Shown here piece after piece: positions 11,546 through 25,664 of a stretch of 64,000 nt of DNA (the first letter of the stretch is position 1; every line of letters begins with the position of its first letter). Below the pieces are notes generated by a model, which made no database searches, had not been told where the DNA came from, and saw nothing but the letters and a program-made list of their open reading frames with translations. Source of the DNA: Cordia subcordata (taxonomy: Eukaryota; Streptophyta; Magnoliopsida; Boraginales; Cordiaceae); the NCBI GenBank assembly GCA_028554755.1, contig JAPTOF010000005.1, positions 21,897,012 through 21,961,011 of the forward strand, in the 5' to 3' direction. The translations under genes and the position numbers were made by a program.

Positions 11546-14095
11546 ATGGCAATGGCGATGGCGTCATCATCATCATCATCACCCATTTCAGCTGTCTCTT
11601 CCCACCCTAAACATTTTACGGTGATGCCGTCCTTTGCCAAATCTTTCTCACGAATTTCAGCCATCAGATCCTTCTATCTACCACACAATACCAATCCATT
11701 CATCACAGCTGGTTAGTTCCCTTTCCCCCCGCCCATCAGTTGTCTGATGTCTCTTTTACTGTATATCTAATTTATCTTTATTTGTTCCATTTTCTACTGC
11801 TTTTTTTATCTATCTGTTATTTTGTCAATTCGTTATTTCATTTATCGAGTATTTATTATTGTTGTTGTTGTTTTTGTGGATATTGTGTTGTTTGTATTTA
11901 CTTACCTGCAGATGAGGTATCTGGAAGCATGGAGACTAAGCCTCTTATCGATCGAAGAGAAGTTGTAATGTCATCACTTGGATGGTTGGCAGCTGCGTTT
12001 CTATATTCTTGCAAGGATGATGAGGCCGCTACTGCCGCTGAATACGCTGATAGTAATTTCTTTCCCTCTCTCTTCCAACATATTCTGATTCTCTGCCCAA
12101 TTGCATCTTTGCAAGTTTTAAGTCTTCCTATACTGGAAATAGACAAGGGTGCAAGCAGCGCAACAGTATGAAAGCAGTTTTAGCATTTAGCTAATAGAGG
12201 CTAAAGTAACTGCTTTTATGGTCTCCATTGTTGCTTTCGAGCTGATTTTCATTTTCCTTTCAACTTCTTGTCAACTAATAGGCCGCTTCATGTATCATAT
12301 TAATCACCTGTTAGACTTCAAAGTTAGTCAGCTGGTCCTAAAGGATATATTAGAACCCAAGTTTCCCACTTGAAATTCGTTGGTCCATTTGACATCTTCC
12401 TCTAGCTTCAATAGTGATACTAGTCTTGGACTATATTCTGACCCTGTAAATGATGGACTGCTTATTACAAGGAAGCAAGCTGGATGCCCTGCGTGGTAAC
12501 TTTTTTTTCTTTTCCTTTTCGGTAGTTGCCCTGTGTGGTCTTTTTCCTGCATATCTTTCTCCTTTTTCCCCCCTTCTCTTGTGGACTATTTGGATCCTCA
12601 AATTTCTATATATAATCTACAGACTCTTCTAGCTTTAAGGACTAATTCTTGTTTCACTGTTTGAGATTACAGTGCCAGCATTAAGAGGAAAGGACTATGG
12701 CAAGACAAAAATGCGGTTTCCTGACTATACTGAAACAAATTCAGGTCTCCAGTATAAGGTTACCTGTCTGGAAGCATATATATGGAACTTTCTTGTGTCT
12801 TCCTGCATGACATGGTTTGAGTTTTAACTAGACATGGACGAAGAATGCAGGACTTGCGAGTTGGAACTGGACCCACACCAAAGATAGGAGAGACAGTGGT
12901 GGTAAGCATTTGACCTTGCCTTGATATGACTTAACTAATTCTAAAAGATGGTAGTGAAAAGGGAAATTTTGAGGTATGACTCATATGAGGTTTATGTTAG
13001 CAAAATATGCAAATGGATTCACTAATCCTGTTTATGCTCGCAACTCTCATATACTTTAGAATTTGGGGCAATTCCTGAACTATGATACCATTTTAGGTTG
13101 ACTGGGATGGTTACACTATAGGATATTATGGTCGTATATTTGAAGCTCGCAACAAGACGAAGGGTGGTTCCTTTGAGGTATTATGTGCTTACCACTTTGT
13201 ATAAAGTAGGCATTATTCTTTAATTGAGAATTCATTATCAATAATTAATATGCAGGGTGATGACAAGGACTTCTTTAAGTTCAGATTAGGGTCCCAAGAG
13301 GTGAGAAAATTCTCTCTGCTGAGAGATCAAATGATGTCGCAGAAGTTTAAGCAGGAAGAGTGGAAGGAGTATAAAAAACCACGACTTACATCTAAAGATG
13401 TTTTAGTTACACATAATCCATTGTACTACTACAAATTCCTAACACGGTGGTTTTTGAATATCTTTAGGTTATACCTGCATTTGAAGAAGCTGTTTCAGGC
13501 ATGGCTTTGGGAGGAATCAGAAGGTACATTACATCTTACTGAAGTAAATAGTCTAGGTGTACATATGTCCGATATGCAATGTTTTGCAGGAGTGCATAGT
13601 CTCCTTCGCCCCTCTGCTATTGCCAGCTTCTCAGACACAAATAAATTCTTGCAGCTTTGAATGCTTAGAATTGTGTGTTATTATGATTCTATTGTGCCAA
13701 TTGAATCAGCAAGGCAGAAAGAACATAATTAATTTCAACACTTCCCTTTTAGCATAGCAAACTAGTGTGCCATTAGTATATGCATACGTAGTGTGCTAAT
13801 GTATCTTTACCTTGTTTCTTGCTGTGTCGCAGGATTGTAGTTCCTCCTGAACTGGGATATCCTGATAATGACTACAACAAGAGAGGCCCAAGACCAACAA
13901 CTTTTTCGGTAACCTAGATACTGATGAAAGAATTTAGTGATGTGCATCATAGTTTATTTTAATGGCATGAAGGTGCCTTACTCGAGTACTGTTTCACAGG
14001 GCCAGAGAGCCTTGGATTTTGTGCTGAGGAACCAAGGACTGATAGACAAAACTCTCTTGTTTGATATTGAGCTCCTAAAAATCATACCAAAGTGA
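11546..14095 (+). CDS. FKBP19: FKBP-type peptidyl-prolyl isomerase, thylakoid lumen (FKBP19-like), 9 exons
   Basis: Predicted peptidyl-prolyl cis-trans isomerase of the chloroplast lumen. Exons: 11546-11711, 11912-12052, 12673-12758, 12851-12901, 13097-13177, 13256-13300, 13468-13523, 13833-13908, 14000-14095. All junctions are GT-AG and stay in frame, giving 265 residues. The N-terminus is Ser-rich (TCA repeat) and looks like a transit peptide. Near residue 69 comes RREVVMSSLGWLAAAFL, a twin-arginine plus hydrophobic segment that fits Tat import into the lumen, then MPALRGKDYGKTKM. The FKBP fold is read from GLQYKDLRVGTG, VVVDWDGYTIGYYGRIFEAR, VIPAFEEAVSGM, GGIRRIVVPPELGYPDND to LLFDIELLKI. 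The sequence between PPELGY and the last strand (about 35 residues, NKRGPRPTTFSG) is longer than in FKBP12. The FKBP19 assignment rests on remembered similarity and on its position between transaldolase and NPF6.1; other lumen FKBPs are the alternative. Confidence 0.9.
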
Positions 14096-15673
14096 AGGAA
14101 GAACCTCATGGTCAGTGATGAAGAATCTTTGCTGAATGTGAGAATTAACCATATTGTCCTCCTTTTCTCGTGACAAGTTCCGAGAGATTCGAAGCGATCA
14201 AAAGACTTGTTTTGCATAAAGAGTCTAAAGCTGGAAACATGCATTGTATACAATTGTGAAATTATGGTTATTCAATAGCCAACAGTGATTTTAGATGTCA
14301 AACAAGATGTAGCTTTCTGTAGAGTGACTGTTTGTAGTGATTTCCATGATTTCCTAATTAACATTCAGCTGATAATACTGTACAGTATATGAACTGCCTA
14401 CTCATTCCCTAGAGTCCTCGTTGCTTAGTTTTGTGAGTGTATTTGGTAAGTGTCCTTTGCAGTCTGTCTGTATTGATAATGGATGTAGACTTGCTTCAGC
14501 AATCAAACAAGAAAATTATAATTGTTACTTACAGTCATGATGTTATTTGTAATTAATTAATATATGAAACACAGACTTCTTGTTCTGGAACCTTGCACCA
14601 CGAAGCCCCCGCCTCCCTCAAGCTTATCAAAATATGATTTGTAAGCAGTGGAATCTCTTAATTGACTACGAGGCTCTTGCTGTAGACAGCATCATGCGTG
14701 TGAAATTAAACAGCACAAAAATAAGATACCAATTAATTAGGATCCCATCTTTAATTTCATCATTATATTCCTGGAACACACAAGATAGATCAAAAGCATG
14801 CATCCTCAATAGTAGAGAAGGATATCAGTGGCCTCACAAAAAAAATAAAAAAATTGATGTTCTAGGGCTTCAAATTACCAAACCGGGGGGGGGGGGGCGG
14901 CGGCGGCGGCACAAGGGATCGGTTGGCACATTTCTGATATCAATATACGCACTTCCAATCTTAATTAATGTTGATATATCCGTTACTAGTTGGAGGAGGT
15001 CCATTCCATTTCAATAATTAAAAGAAAAGCTACAAATGTACTTGGATGGATGTGTCACCGCCGTCTTAAATGCTTGAAAATATCCACCTACTATTCTGGT
15101 GCAAACTTTGCGATGCATAGGAGGAAGAAGAAGATGATGATGGATGGAGACATGTGCAAGACGGCTTTTAAGAGGTGGGGTTTTTATGTGACCCCTCAAC
15201 TACCTCCTGTGCATGCATGTAGATACATTTAATGTAAAAGCTTTAATTACCAGAAAATGTTTTTCCATCAATTACAACACGTTGTTCATCATCTTCTTCT
15301 TCTTCTTTTGGCCAAAGGCCAGGCCCTTCACCGAATCACTCAGCAGCATTCATTTATTTTCCTCAACTGTCCTGAATCATGACCATTCTTTTTCAACTTC
15401 TGCCTGGAATCTTTACTTCTTAATCTTTTTTTTTTTTTTTTGAAAGAAACTTTATATTTGCTATATATGCATGGCAGGTGCAGCAGTCTCTATTAGAATT
15501 TAAGTGCCAAGTCGTTGAGTAGCCAGCCTGGAGTGGAGTACTGCTATTAATGCCTTACTTGACGCTATATATTAGTTAGTGGATATATGTATAATACATC
15601 GCATTTGGTTTGACTAGTGTTTGAGAGCTGGTTTGTGGTTTCTTCATCAGGGATTTCAAGGTTATAACTCAGA
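14096..15673. other. Intergenic region, FKBP to NPF
   Basis: No supported gene. The open frame at 14580-15017 has no recognisable domain and runs through simple sequence. A poly-G/GGC tract lies at 14885-14911 and a poly-T run at 15427-15441. The last 100 bases are the NPF leader. Confidence 0.6.
14885..14911. repeat. Poly-G followed by CGG repeats
   Basis: Twelve or more G bases followed by several CGG units, in intergenic sequence. Confidence 0.8.
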
Positions 15674-18125
15674 ATGGGGGGCAGCACAGAAATCAAGTCA
15701 CCTGATGAAGTAGAGTCGACACCAACGGCGGCTACGACTTTGGGAGAAAGCTCACCAGAATCAGTGATGATGAACAGCAGAAAAAAGCTGGGAATGTATT
15801 TCATTGAATCTGATGACAGGCGAACTGCGTTTGGAGGAGGTTATACCGGAGGAGGAACTACACCTGTCAACATTCATGGCAAGCCTATCTCTCATCTCTC
15901 CAAAACTGGTGGCTGGGTTGCTGCTTTTTTCATTTTCGGTACACAGTTACCCCCATTACTACATCCAAACTATCATTTATATTTAATTTCTTCCTCATAG
16001 TTTTTCTTTTTCTTCTTCTTTAATTCGTAGCTAGTAATATGATGTTAGGGAGGACTGAGGAGTTTTGTTTTGTTCTTTAAAGCAGCAAATTATGTGACCT
16101 TTTCTTCTTCTTCTTCTTTCTTCTTCCTCTTCCAGGAAATGAAATGGCAGAGAGAATGGCTTATTTCGGGCTCTCTGTTAATATGGTGGCATTTATGTTC
16201 TATGTCATGCATCGACCATTCTCGAGTTCAGCTAATGCAGTTAATAACTTTTTGGGCATATCTCAAGCATCCTCCGTGCTTGGTGGTTTTCTAGCTGATG
16301 CATATCTTGGTAGATACTGGACTATAGCTATTTTCACCACCATCTATCTTGCGGTACTCCCATCCCTAACTCAATAGGCTTATTTAACTGTTTCTTCACT
16401 AAAAATTCCTCCCCCCACCCCCCACCCAAAATAAATAAATAAATTTGAGTTACTCGTGTCACAGTATTAATTAAATTCATCAGATCGATGTACTGACGAG
16501 GGATTGTCTTTCTTTCTCATCCCTTTTCTGGAGGGTTTGACAGGAATAACATTGTGTGCAACAATGGACATTTTAATTCCAAATCAAGCTCAATGTGATC
16601 AGATAGCCCTACTTCTAGGCAATTGTGAACCTGCCAAGCCTTGGCAGATGCTTTACCTATATACAGTTCTTTATGTGACTGGATTTGGAGCTGCAGGTAT
16701 AAGACCCTGTGTCTCTTCCTTTGGAGCCGATCAGTTTGATGAAACAAGTAGAGAATACAAAGCTCACCTGGATAGATTTTTCAACTTCTTCTATCTTTCT
16801 GTCACCATTGGAGCAATACTAGCCTTCACTGCAGTAGTCTATATTCAAATGAAACATGGATGGGGATCAGCTTTTGGCTCGTTGGCCATAGCTATGGGAA
16901 TATCAAACATGGTATTCTTTATAGGTACCCCTTTATATAGGCACAGGTTGCCTGGGGGTAGCCCCTTGACACGTGTAGCTCAAGTCCTTGTTGCTGCCTT
17001 CTGCAAGAGAAATGCTTCTTTTCAAAGCAGTGAGTTTGTAGGTCTGTATGAGCTTCCAGGCAAAAGATCTGCAATAAAGGGAAGCAGCAAGATAGCTCAC
17101 ACTGATGATTTCAGGTAAATGATGGTATAGCTGCTCATTGAGGTGTCTGTCTCGTTGGTATTAGCCTTCGACCAAGAAGCGAGTGCTAGATATTATGCTG
17201 ACTATGTATGGCTGAACAAACCCCGTCTACCTTCCCAGAAAAAAAAAAAAATTTATGATTGTAACTGATCTGCCTTTTCTTTTATCCATGTAGATGTTTG
17301 GACAAAGCAGCTCTGCAACTGAAAGAAGACGGCAATGATCCAAATCCTTGGAGGCTTTGCACTGTCACTCAAGTTGAAGAAGTCAAAATTCTACTAAAAC
17401 TTCTTCCAGTTCCGGCATGCACTATAATGCTCAACCTGATATTGACGGAGTTTTTGACTCTATCAGTACAACAGGCGTATACATTGAATACTCGCATGGG
17501 TGGTCTTAAGCTTCCAGTGACATGCATGCCAGTCTTTCCTGGTCTCAGTATATTTCTGCTGCTCTCCCTGTATTACTCTGTATTTGTCCCACTATCTAGG
17601 CGTATCACCGGTCATCCACACGGTGCTTCCCAGCTTCAAAGAGTAGGGATTGGTCTAGCAATCTCAGTGGTTTCTGTGGCATTGGCTGGCGTATTCGAGA
17701 GATACAGGAGAAACTATGCCATAAAACATGGATATGAGGCTAGTTTCCTGACACCAATGTCCAACTTAAGTGCATATTGGTTGTTAATCCAGTATTGTCT
17801 GATTGGGATAGCAGAAGTATTCTGCATAGTGGGATTACTAGAATTTTTATACGAGGAGGCGCCAGATGCCATGAGAAGCATCGGATCAGCATATGCTGCT
17901 GTTGCGGGAGGCTTAGGTTGCTTTGCAGCCTCTATACTCAACAGCATTATCAAATCCGTAACAGGAAATGAAGAGAAAAGGAAGCCTTCCTGGCTTTCCC
18001 AGAATATAAACACGGGACGCTTCGACTATTTCTACTGGCTTCTCGTGGTGTTGAGTTTGGTAAATTTTGGAGCATTCTTGTATGCAGCACACCGATATCA
18101 GTATAGAAGAAAACAGGGGATATAG
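15674..18125 (+). CDS. NPF6.1: NRT1/PTR family proton-coupled transporter (NPF6.1-like), 4 exons
   Basis: Membrane transporter of the major facilitator superfamily, NRT1/PTR group. Exons 15674-15938, 16136-16353, 16534-17114 and 17294-18125 join in frame to 631 residues. The first transmembrane segment carries EMAER, the ExxER proton-coupling motif. The PTR2 signature region is GAAGIRPCVSSFGADQFDE followed by FFNFFYLSVTIGA. A central cytosolic loop (CKRNASFQ to CLDKAAL) separates two six-helix halves, and the protein ends YRRKQGI. A long hydrophilic N-terminus (about 70 residues) precedes GGWVAAFFIFG. The substrate cannot be read from sequence; the family transports nitrate, peptides, hormones or glucosinolates. 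NPF6.1 is assigned because the text closely matches that clade as I remember it and because of synteny with the two upstream genes. Confidence 0.92.
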
Positions 18126-18302
18126 ATAGATAAAATAGCAACAGTTTATCTGAGTTTGTAGTTTTCAGGGTTTCCTTGCTACTGAGCAAGAGAAATTAGT
18201 AATCAATTTTACATGTCTGGAAGCCTTCTTGAATTGTAAACTAGTTCACTCAGAAAGTCAGTGACAAAGGAGTTTAAAGATTGAACTTGTTTTAGCCAAT
18301 AT
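18126..18302. other. NPF 3' flank
   Basis: Presumed 3' UTR of the transporter gene; nothing else seen. Confidence 0.5.
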
Positions 18303-19439
18303 TATTAATTAATGGCACCTATAATGCACTCTTCTATACATATGCAGCTTCTCCATTCTCCCACTATTATATAGCCCTCTTAGCTACTTTTTTACTGTTT
18401 CTTTTTCCTTTTGTTTTGAAAAAAAAAAAATCTTATATTAGTGATTCCAAATATTAGGATTATCCTAATTATTTCGTCCCAATAGAAGACGGTATAATTA
18501 TTATTACTTTTTTTTCAGTTGAGGTATAATTTGAACTTAAGATATGTGTAATAAGTTCTTCTACTCCCAACCTAACCGCCAATTCTGACTAGTCCAAGTC
18601 AAGCTGAAGCACGGCCTTGAATCGTACATTGGCAAACTCTCAATAGAGCAACACTAATGGTCTTGTTGCCCCGCAAAGAAAAACACTAATGGTCTTGTCT
18701 CGAGTTACAAAATTATACACCCCATATATATTAGCAATGGTGAAGCGAGGACCTGGTGTTCAAAGCGGGCATATTTATACAATTTTTATATAAATTTAAA
18801 AATTAATTATAAAAATATATAATATTTAATATAGCAATGATATCTTAATATGCATAAAAATATAAGTAAATAACTGTAGTCACTGTATATAAAATTATAT
18901 TTATAATATCTTTCGACATGACTTAACATTTTGAAATCATTGAATATTCACAATGTTATTATAATCTTTTTGTTAGAATTCATGATGTTATTGAATATCT
19001 CTTTCGTTATATAAGTGACCGATCAACTATGTATTGTGCTATTTTCTTTATTTTTTCTCCTTTCTGCATATTTTTTTATTTTCTTCCTCTCAAGACACAA
19101 CCAATAAATTTCATGTATTTTTTTTCTGTCTTAATTTATTTTCTATTTCTTTGGCTAAAAAACTGTAAAACCCTTGTCATCAAGGAGTGTGCCTCATGTA
19201 ATTCAACCTCTTATTATTAAAAAAAATAAAAAAAATTACTATGTATGTACATTTTTTTTTCAAGCCAGGGTTAATTTAATTAAGGAAAAGTCAAAGTTTA
19301 TGATTCAAGTGAAATGAGAATGACAATCAGGAAATAATAATCAATAAATCACTTGCTCAATTAGTGAAAAAAAAGAAAAATAATGAAAAAAGAGGTGTAA
19401 ACGGACAAGGATACCCCTACCGCCCTAAACAAGTCTGGA

Positions 19440-19580
19440 CTAGAAGAGCCCAAAGCAAAAGGCCCAGATCTAAAACCCCGAACGGCTGAAACACACGACG
19501 GCCCAAAGTGAACGAAAAAACACGCCACAGCGCCCGAAGGAGAGCAATATATAAGGATCGCAAAGATACCCTACAACCTT
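19440..19580 (+). promoter_or_regulatory. Core promoter of eS27 copy A
   Basis: TATATAAG at 19548-19555 lies about 140 bases before the ATG. GGCCCA-type motifs (site II-like, usual in plant ribosomal-protein promoters) occur near 19470 and 19501, and GATACCCTACAACC near 19565 resembles a telo-box. The element set is shared with copy B. Confidence 0.6.
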
Positions 19581-19695
19581 GACCGTGCTTAAACGTTTGT
19601 TGGCAGCCACTGAGCTTCCGTGCCTCTTTGTCTCTTTAGGAAAGAGAGTTATTGCAGTGTTATCTTGGCCCCAAATCAATCAGTCAATCTCAAAG

Positions 19696-20289
<594 letters not shown>

Positions 20290-21060
20290 ATTCCATCTCC
20301 CAGAAAAATTAACAACGACATCACTTGGACCCTTTTGAGAAAATGTTGGTGTTTTTGGGTTTATGTTTTGCTATTTCGATGTTGCTTTTTCATTTTTCTT
20401 TTCCCTTTTATTAAAAGTGTATTAATGTCTAGCATTACTCCAAACTGACCTAAGTTTTGAGGCCTATATAATTTATGACCTTGTTTTTATGTTGTATTCT
20501 GGCTTGCGTATTTTTATATTGTTTCTATGGTGCATTACAAAGTTATTTATGATTTTCGGAATTGGTATTAGATTTGAATGAATGACCTTCGTCTGAACGA
20601 TACGAATGATAGTATTTTGTAGTGCTACTGGTTACTAGATTTGTTTCTTCTAATTTTATTGGATAGAAATTTGCGAGACTATTAGAGCCGTGGGATCTCC
20701 ATCAATTTAGGAGTTGATCAGATTTAAGATGCTAATCATGCACAGACATTATCACTAATTCTTGATGTAAGGAAAACCTTGTAAACAACTAATTTTTAAG
20801 CACCCTAACGCCTGCAATTAATTAATGGCACCTATAATGCACTCTCGTGTGCGTGTGCAGCATCTTCATTCCCCCACGATTATATAGCCCTCTTAATTGC
20901 TTTTTCTCTTCTTTCTTTTTTGTTTTAATTTAAAAAAGTCTTGCATTAGTTATTCCACGTATTAGGACAATCCCAATTATTCTGTGCCAATAGATGATGG
21001 TATAACTTAAACTGAAGGTTGTATTTAATGAACTCTCATATTCTCGAAGTAACTCCCAGT

Positions 21061-21190
21061 TCCGGCTGGATTGAAATTGAATCGAAAGGGTGCCAATTCA
21101 CATGGTCTAATTGCAGGGACGAAAATCACATTATCTGGCAAAAATTTGATCGCGCTTTTGCTAACTACGCCTAGATTTCTGTGTTTAATG
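21061..21190 (+). pseudogene. LINE endonuclease-domain relic
   Basis: The plus frame reads GCQFTWSNCRDEN and then WQKFDRAFANYA followed by a stop. FTWSN-R and LDRA-N-W are hallmarks of the endonuclease domain of plant L1-type LINEs. Only about 45 codons remain and the frame is broken. Confidence 0.6.
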
Positions 21191-21334
21191 ATGCGTGAGT
21201 AGATAACATTATTGTATCTTCACACAAACCCAATGTGAAGCAAAGTTGTCCAAAAGAGTTGGGAGACCATCAAGTGCTGCAGATGCAATCTTATTTGCTG
21301 GAGTTGGAAGTACTCCTGGACAATCATATCACGT

Positions 21335-21492
21335 GTTGGACACGTCTTGTACGCCTGCACGTCTCCGACAAGCTCGGACACGTGTCCGTGAATTTTATTT
21401 TATTTTTTAAATTTTTTGACACGCTGAGACATGTCCCGGACATGTCTAGAACACACGAAATGGACACGCACGGGGGCACGCTGGACACATAG
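21335..21492. repeat. GGACACG-rich cryptic repeat
   Basis: The words GGACACG, GACACGT and GACATGTC occur about ten times in 150 bases, including a palindromic GGACACGTGTCC. It looks like a decayed short tandem repeat. No coding potential is seen. Confidence 0.5.
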
Positions 21493-21991
21493 GGGGTCTC
21501 AATCAGGGCTTGTGTGACTTTCATTTTCATCTTCATTCATGCGTGTTTAAGTTATGAAGGAGGGCTGTTAACAATAGAAGGGATTTGTGTGGTATAAAGA
21601 GGGCTTCTTAGTCGGCTTTTGGTGCTGATGAATGTTAATTGTTATATTATTATATATGTCATATGTGTGGTGTTTAGTGTGCATGAGTAGTGTTACAATG
21701 AATTTTAGTTTTAAACTTTATTTTTTAAATGCGTTAAATTGATCAGCACTTTATGAACGTGTTAATTTATGACTAATTATATGTTGAATATTATGTTTTT
21801 TAGTCTTATTTATTCTTTTTTGTCATGATAAAAATAACATTCATGCACCATACATATAAATTTAAATATTTTTAATTTGACGTATTCCAACATGTCATAT
21901 TTCAGTTTTTTGTAAAAAATAATCATATCGGCGTGTTGTAGTGGCCACTAGCTTTGTGACTTTTCTCAACTGTTTTAGCTTCTTCTCTCCA

Positions 21992-22180
21992 ATGACCTCC
22001 ACCTCCATGGATAATGATCTTCCTGCTAGCTTGAAGTTTCTAATTTAGAACTTCAATTCTCTTGTGCATGTGAAGCTTGATAACTCCGATTATTTGGTTT
22101 GACAAGCTCAAACTAATAAGCATCTTGAAGACAAATTAGTTGCTTGACCAAACAGAGGAGTTGTTGTGATAATATGTCGG
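21992..22180 (+). pseudogene. Ty1/copia gag N-terminal relic
   Basis: The plus frame reads MDNDLPASLKFLI, stop, NFNSLVHVKLDNSDYLV, stop, QAQT. SL-VKLD-SNY-LW-Q is the usual start of plant copia gag. The frame has several stops and no LTRs were found nearby. Confidence 0.5.
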
Positions 22181-22699
22181 GACTCTAGAGGAAGTGCTTC
22201 ATGGAATTGCCTGCCAAATTTCATGCCAGCCTGAAGGAGATGCCCATGTGGTCTTGAAAACAATCAGTTCCTCTAAATCTTCAAATTTTTGGTTGATTGA
22301 TAACGTTGTGGCAGATATCAAAATGTTTGTTACTGTATAATTACTAAACACTATAATTATTATCCTAATAATTAAGCTATCTAATAACTACAATGTGCCG
22401 TCCAAACTGATCGTAAATCCTACTTCCCCGTGCCCCAGAAACAGTAATTGAGGAAGCAAATTTATTTACACTTCTTCTCGCAGGCACAATAACAATTACA
22501 TGAAATCTACGGAGCACCAGAGTTAATTTAATTAAGAAAAAGTCACAGATTATGATTCAAGTGAAATGAAAATGAAAATCAGGAAATAATAATCAATGAA
22601 TCACATGCTCAATTTGTGAAAAAAAGAAAAAAATAATGAAAAAAGAGGTGTAAACGGACAAGGATGCCCCTACTGCCCTAGACAAGTCCAGACTACGAG

Positions 22700-24845
22700 G
22701 GCTTATTTACTAAAATAATATAAAAATAATACTTTGTTCCTAAAATGTTAATAGTTTGAAAGAAATTTCTAAAATATAATTTTCGCATTTTAAGAAAGCA
22801 GAAAACGATTCCGCTTTTTCAGAAAGCAGAAAATTAGTGTTATATCACTGCACCCTACTCTACAAGAAATGACAAAAAAGAGAATTCTGCTTTTTTAAAA
22901 AGCGAAATTTTCAAAAACAGCAATTTTAATTTTCATTTTTTGAATAGCAGAAATTTGAAAAGCTGTATCACCAAGATTTCTGAGTAAGATTCTTGAGCAT
23001 GTGAATATATTCGTAAGGGAAATGACTACAAACAAATTTCCACTTTCTAAAAAAGCAGAAATTTTAAAGGAGAAATTTTCAGCTGCAGCGAGATTCTTGC
23101 CTGAAATGATTAAAGCTAAATTTCTGTTTTCTGAAAAAGAACATGACTAAAAGATAATTTTTCATTATGATAAAAGCGTTTGACATAATGGAGGAAAAAA
23201 ATATTAAATTTGGGAAAATAGCTGATTGCTGTTTTGTATAGTTAGGTAGATTAGATATATTTTAATAAATTAAAAATTTTTTAAATCAAATTAATATATT
23301 CTCAATAAATTAAACAGATATATGTTAAAATCAACATTTATTTTTGTATTTAAACTTTCAATGAACTTAATGTACTGTTTTCATTAGAAATTCAGTAAAC
23401 ATCAAATAACATAATGAATTATGAAAATCACATACAAAATTAAATAAGATTCTATAAAGATTGAAGCCACAACCATGAAATTATAGTCAATCAAATAGAA
23501 GCATAACCAAAACATATAAATAGAGCAAGCCAAATAGTTTGTAGTCAAATAACTGAAGCAAAATATATTACATTGTCATAATGAGAACTCTCCTACTCAT
23601 CTCCAAGAGTAAAGGATTTTAATCTTCAATCTTAATGTGTTAGTAAATTTTGTTTCACAACACTTGTATAATAGATCTCATGATATTCATCATCAACTTC
23701 TGAGTAAGACTTCTTAGATGGTGCGTAGCTATTGGAAGAACATATCACAATATCATGATAACTTGAGACAAATGAGGAAAATGTAAATGTTAGCATGAAA
23801 ATATGATTAAGAAAAGAGATATTGTGCTTCATACATTTGTTGCAAAATACTTTTATTTGATAATTGAGCCTCATCATTCAACTCTACTTGGTAAGTAAGA
23901 TCCTACAAACTAAACTACTCTACTAACAAAATATGGACGGTTAGATGATGGATAACGTTGTTTAATCTAGAGGCTTGGTTAGAAGGCTTCCTAGGATCCA
24001 GTAAACTGGTTTCTCTTTTCATTTAATATAAAGGGGATATATATGCACACATACACACACACACCCCATAGGGTGCTTAACAACTATGATACATGCAGCA
24101 ACTTTCATCATAATAATTTTTTATACCAACATATTAAATTAAATAGTAAACAATTTTATCATACCACCATATCTAAATAAATATGCAAAAAAATTTAAAA
24201 ACTTACAAATTAAAAAAAATAAAAATATCTATAGTAATATTATTATACAACAATACTTCAATAAGTATAAACAAAAGTTAAAAAATAAAAGAACTTACAA
24301 GTCAAGGAGAAAAACTAGGATGTGGTTATTGTATTAGATTTTGCGAGGTAGGAAAATTGAAATTTTTGCAGAGAAGAAATGGGATTGAGAAGGTGGACTA
24401 AGGAGACCAACTATATATAAGCATATTCTACTTTAGCAGAGAATCCAATTTTGCTTTTTTTCAATAGTAGAATTCAAAAGTAAAATCCGCTATTTCGGTC
24501 AACAATAGAATCTAACTATTCACGTGTTCCAAACTATTCGCCTGCTCAAGAATATTGCTCAGGAATCTTGGTGGTACAACTTTTCAAATTTTTGCTATTT
24601 TAGAAAACAGAAATTGAAATTGTTGTTTTTGAAAATTCTACTTTTTAGAAAAGTAGAATTCTCTTTTTTGTCATTTCTTATAGAGTAGGGTGATAGTGAT
24701 GTAACACCAATTTTCTACTTTCTGAAAAAGCAGAATCATTTTCTACTTTTTTAAAATGTGAAAATCATATTTTAGGAATTACTTTTAAACCAATAATATT
24801 TTGGGAACAAAGTATTTTTTCTAATATTATTTTGGTAAATAAGCC
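22700..24845. mobile_element. Non-autonomous Mutator-like element (long TIRs, 9-bp TSD)
   Basis: The ends are inverted: GGCTTATTTAC at 22700 and GTAAATAAGCC at 24845. Inverted similarity continues for about 300 bases on each side (roughly 22700-23010 and 24540-24845), including shared words such as AATACTTTGTTCC and GACAAAAAAGAGAATTCT. It is flanked by GACTACGAG (22691-22699) and GACTAGGAG (24846-24854), a 9-bp target duplication with one mismatch, the size expected for Mutator. The interior has no transposase, only AT-rich sequence. Unit A shows the uninterrupted site (GACTAGAAGAGCCC near 19438). Confidence 0.88.
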
Positions 24846-24854
24846 GACTAGGAG

Positions 24855-25000
24855 AGCCCAAAGCAAAAGGCCCTGATCTGAAACCCTGAAACAACCCACG
24901 GCCCAAAGTCAACGAATAACAACCCCTCTCCGACCAAAAAACGCAATATATAAGTTTCGCAAAGATACCCTAAAACCTTCATTTGGGTGGCTGCAACTCT
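24855..25000 (+). promoter_or_regulatory. Core promoter of eS27 copy B
   Basis: TATATAAG at 24947-24954 is about 115 bases before the ATG. AAAGGCCCTG and CACGGCCCAAAG motifs precede it, and ATACCCTAAAACC (telo-box-like) follows. The MULE's right end lies only about 100 bases upstream of the TATA box. Confidence 0.6.
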
Positions 25001-25063
25001 GTCTTCCGTCCCTCCTCGCCTATAGCAAAGAGCTTATTGCAGATCAATCAATCAATCTCAAAG

Positions 25064-25664
<601 letters not shown>

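Noticed and set aside
14580..15017. 145-codon plus-strand frame between FKBP and NPF
   Set aside because: Runs through poly-A and poly-G tracts, has no recognisable domain and no splice-linked partner.
23632..23877. Frame inside the MULE as a possible transposase remnant
   Set aside because: No MULE transposase, zinc-finger or captured-gene motif could be seen.
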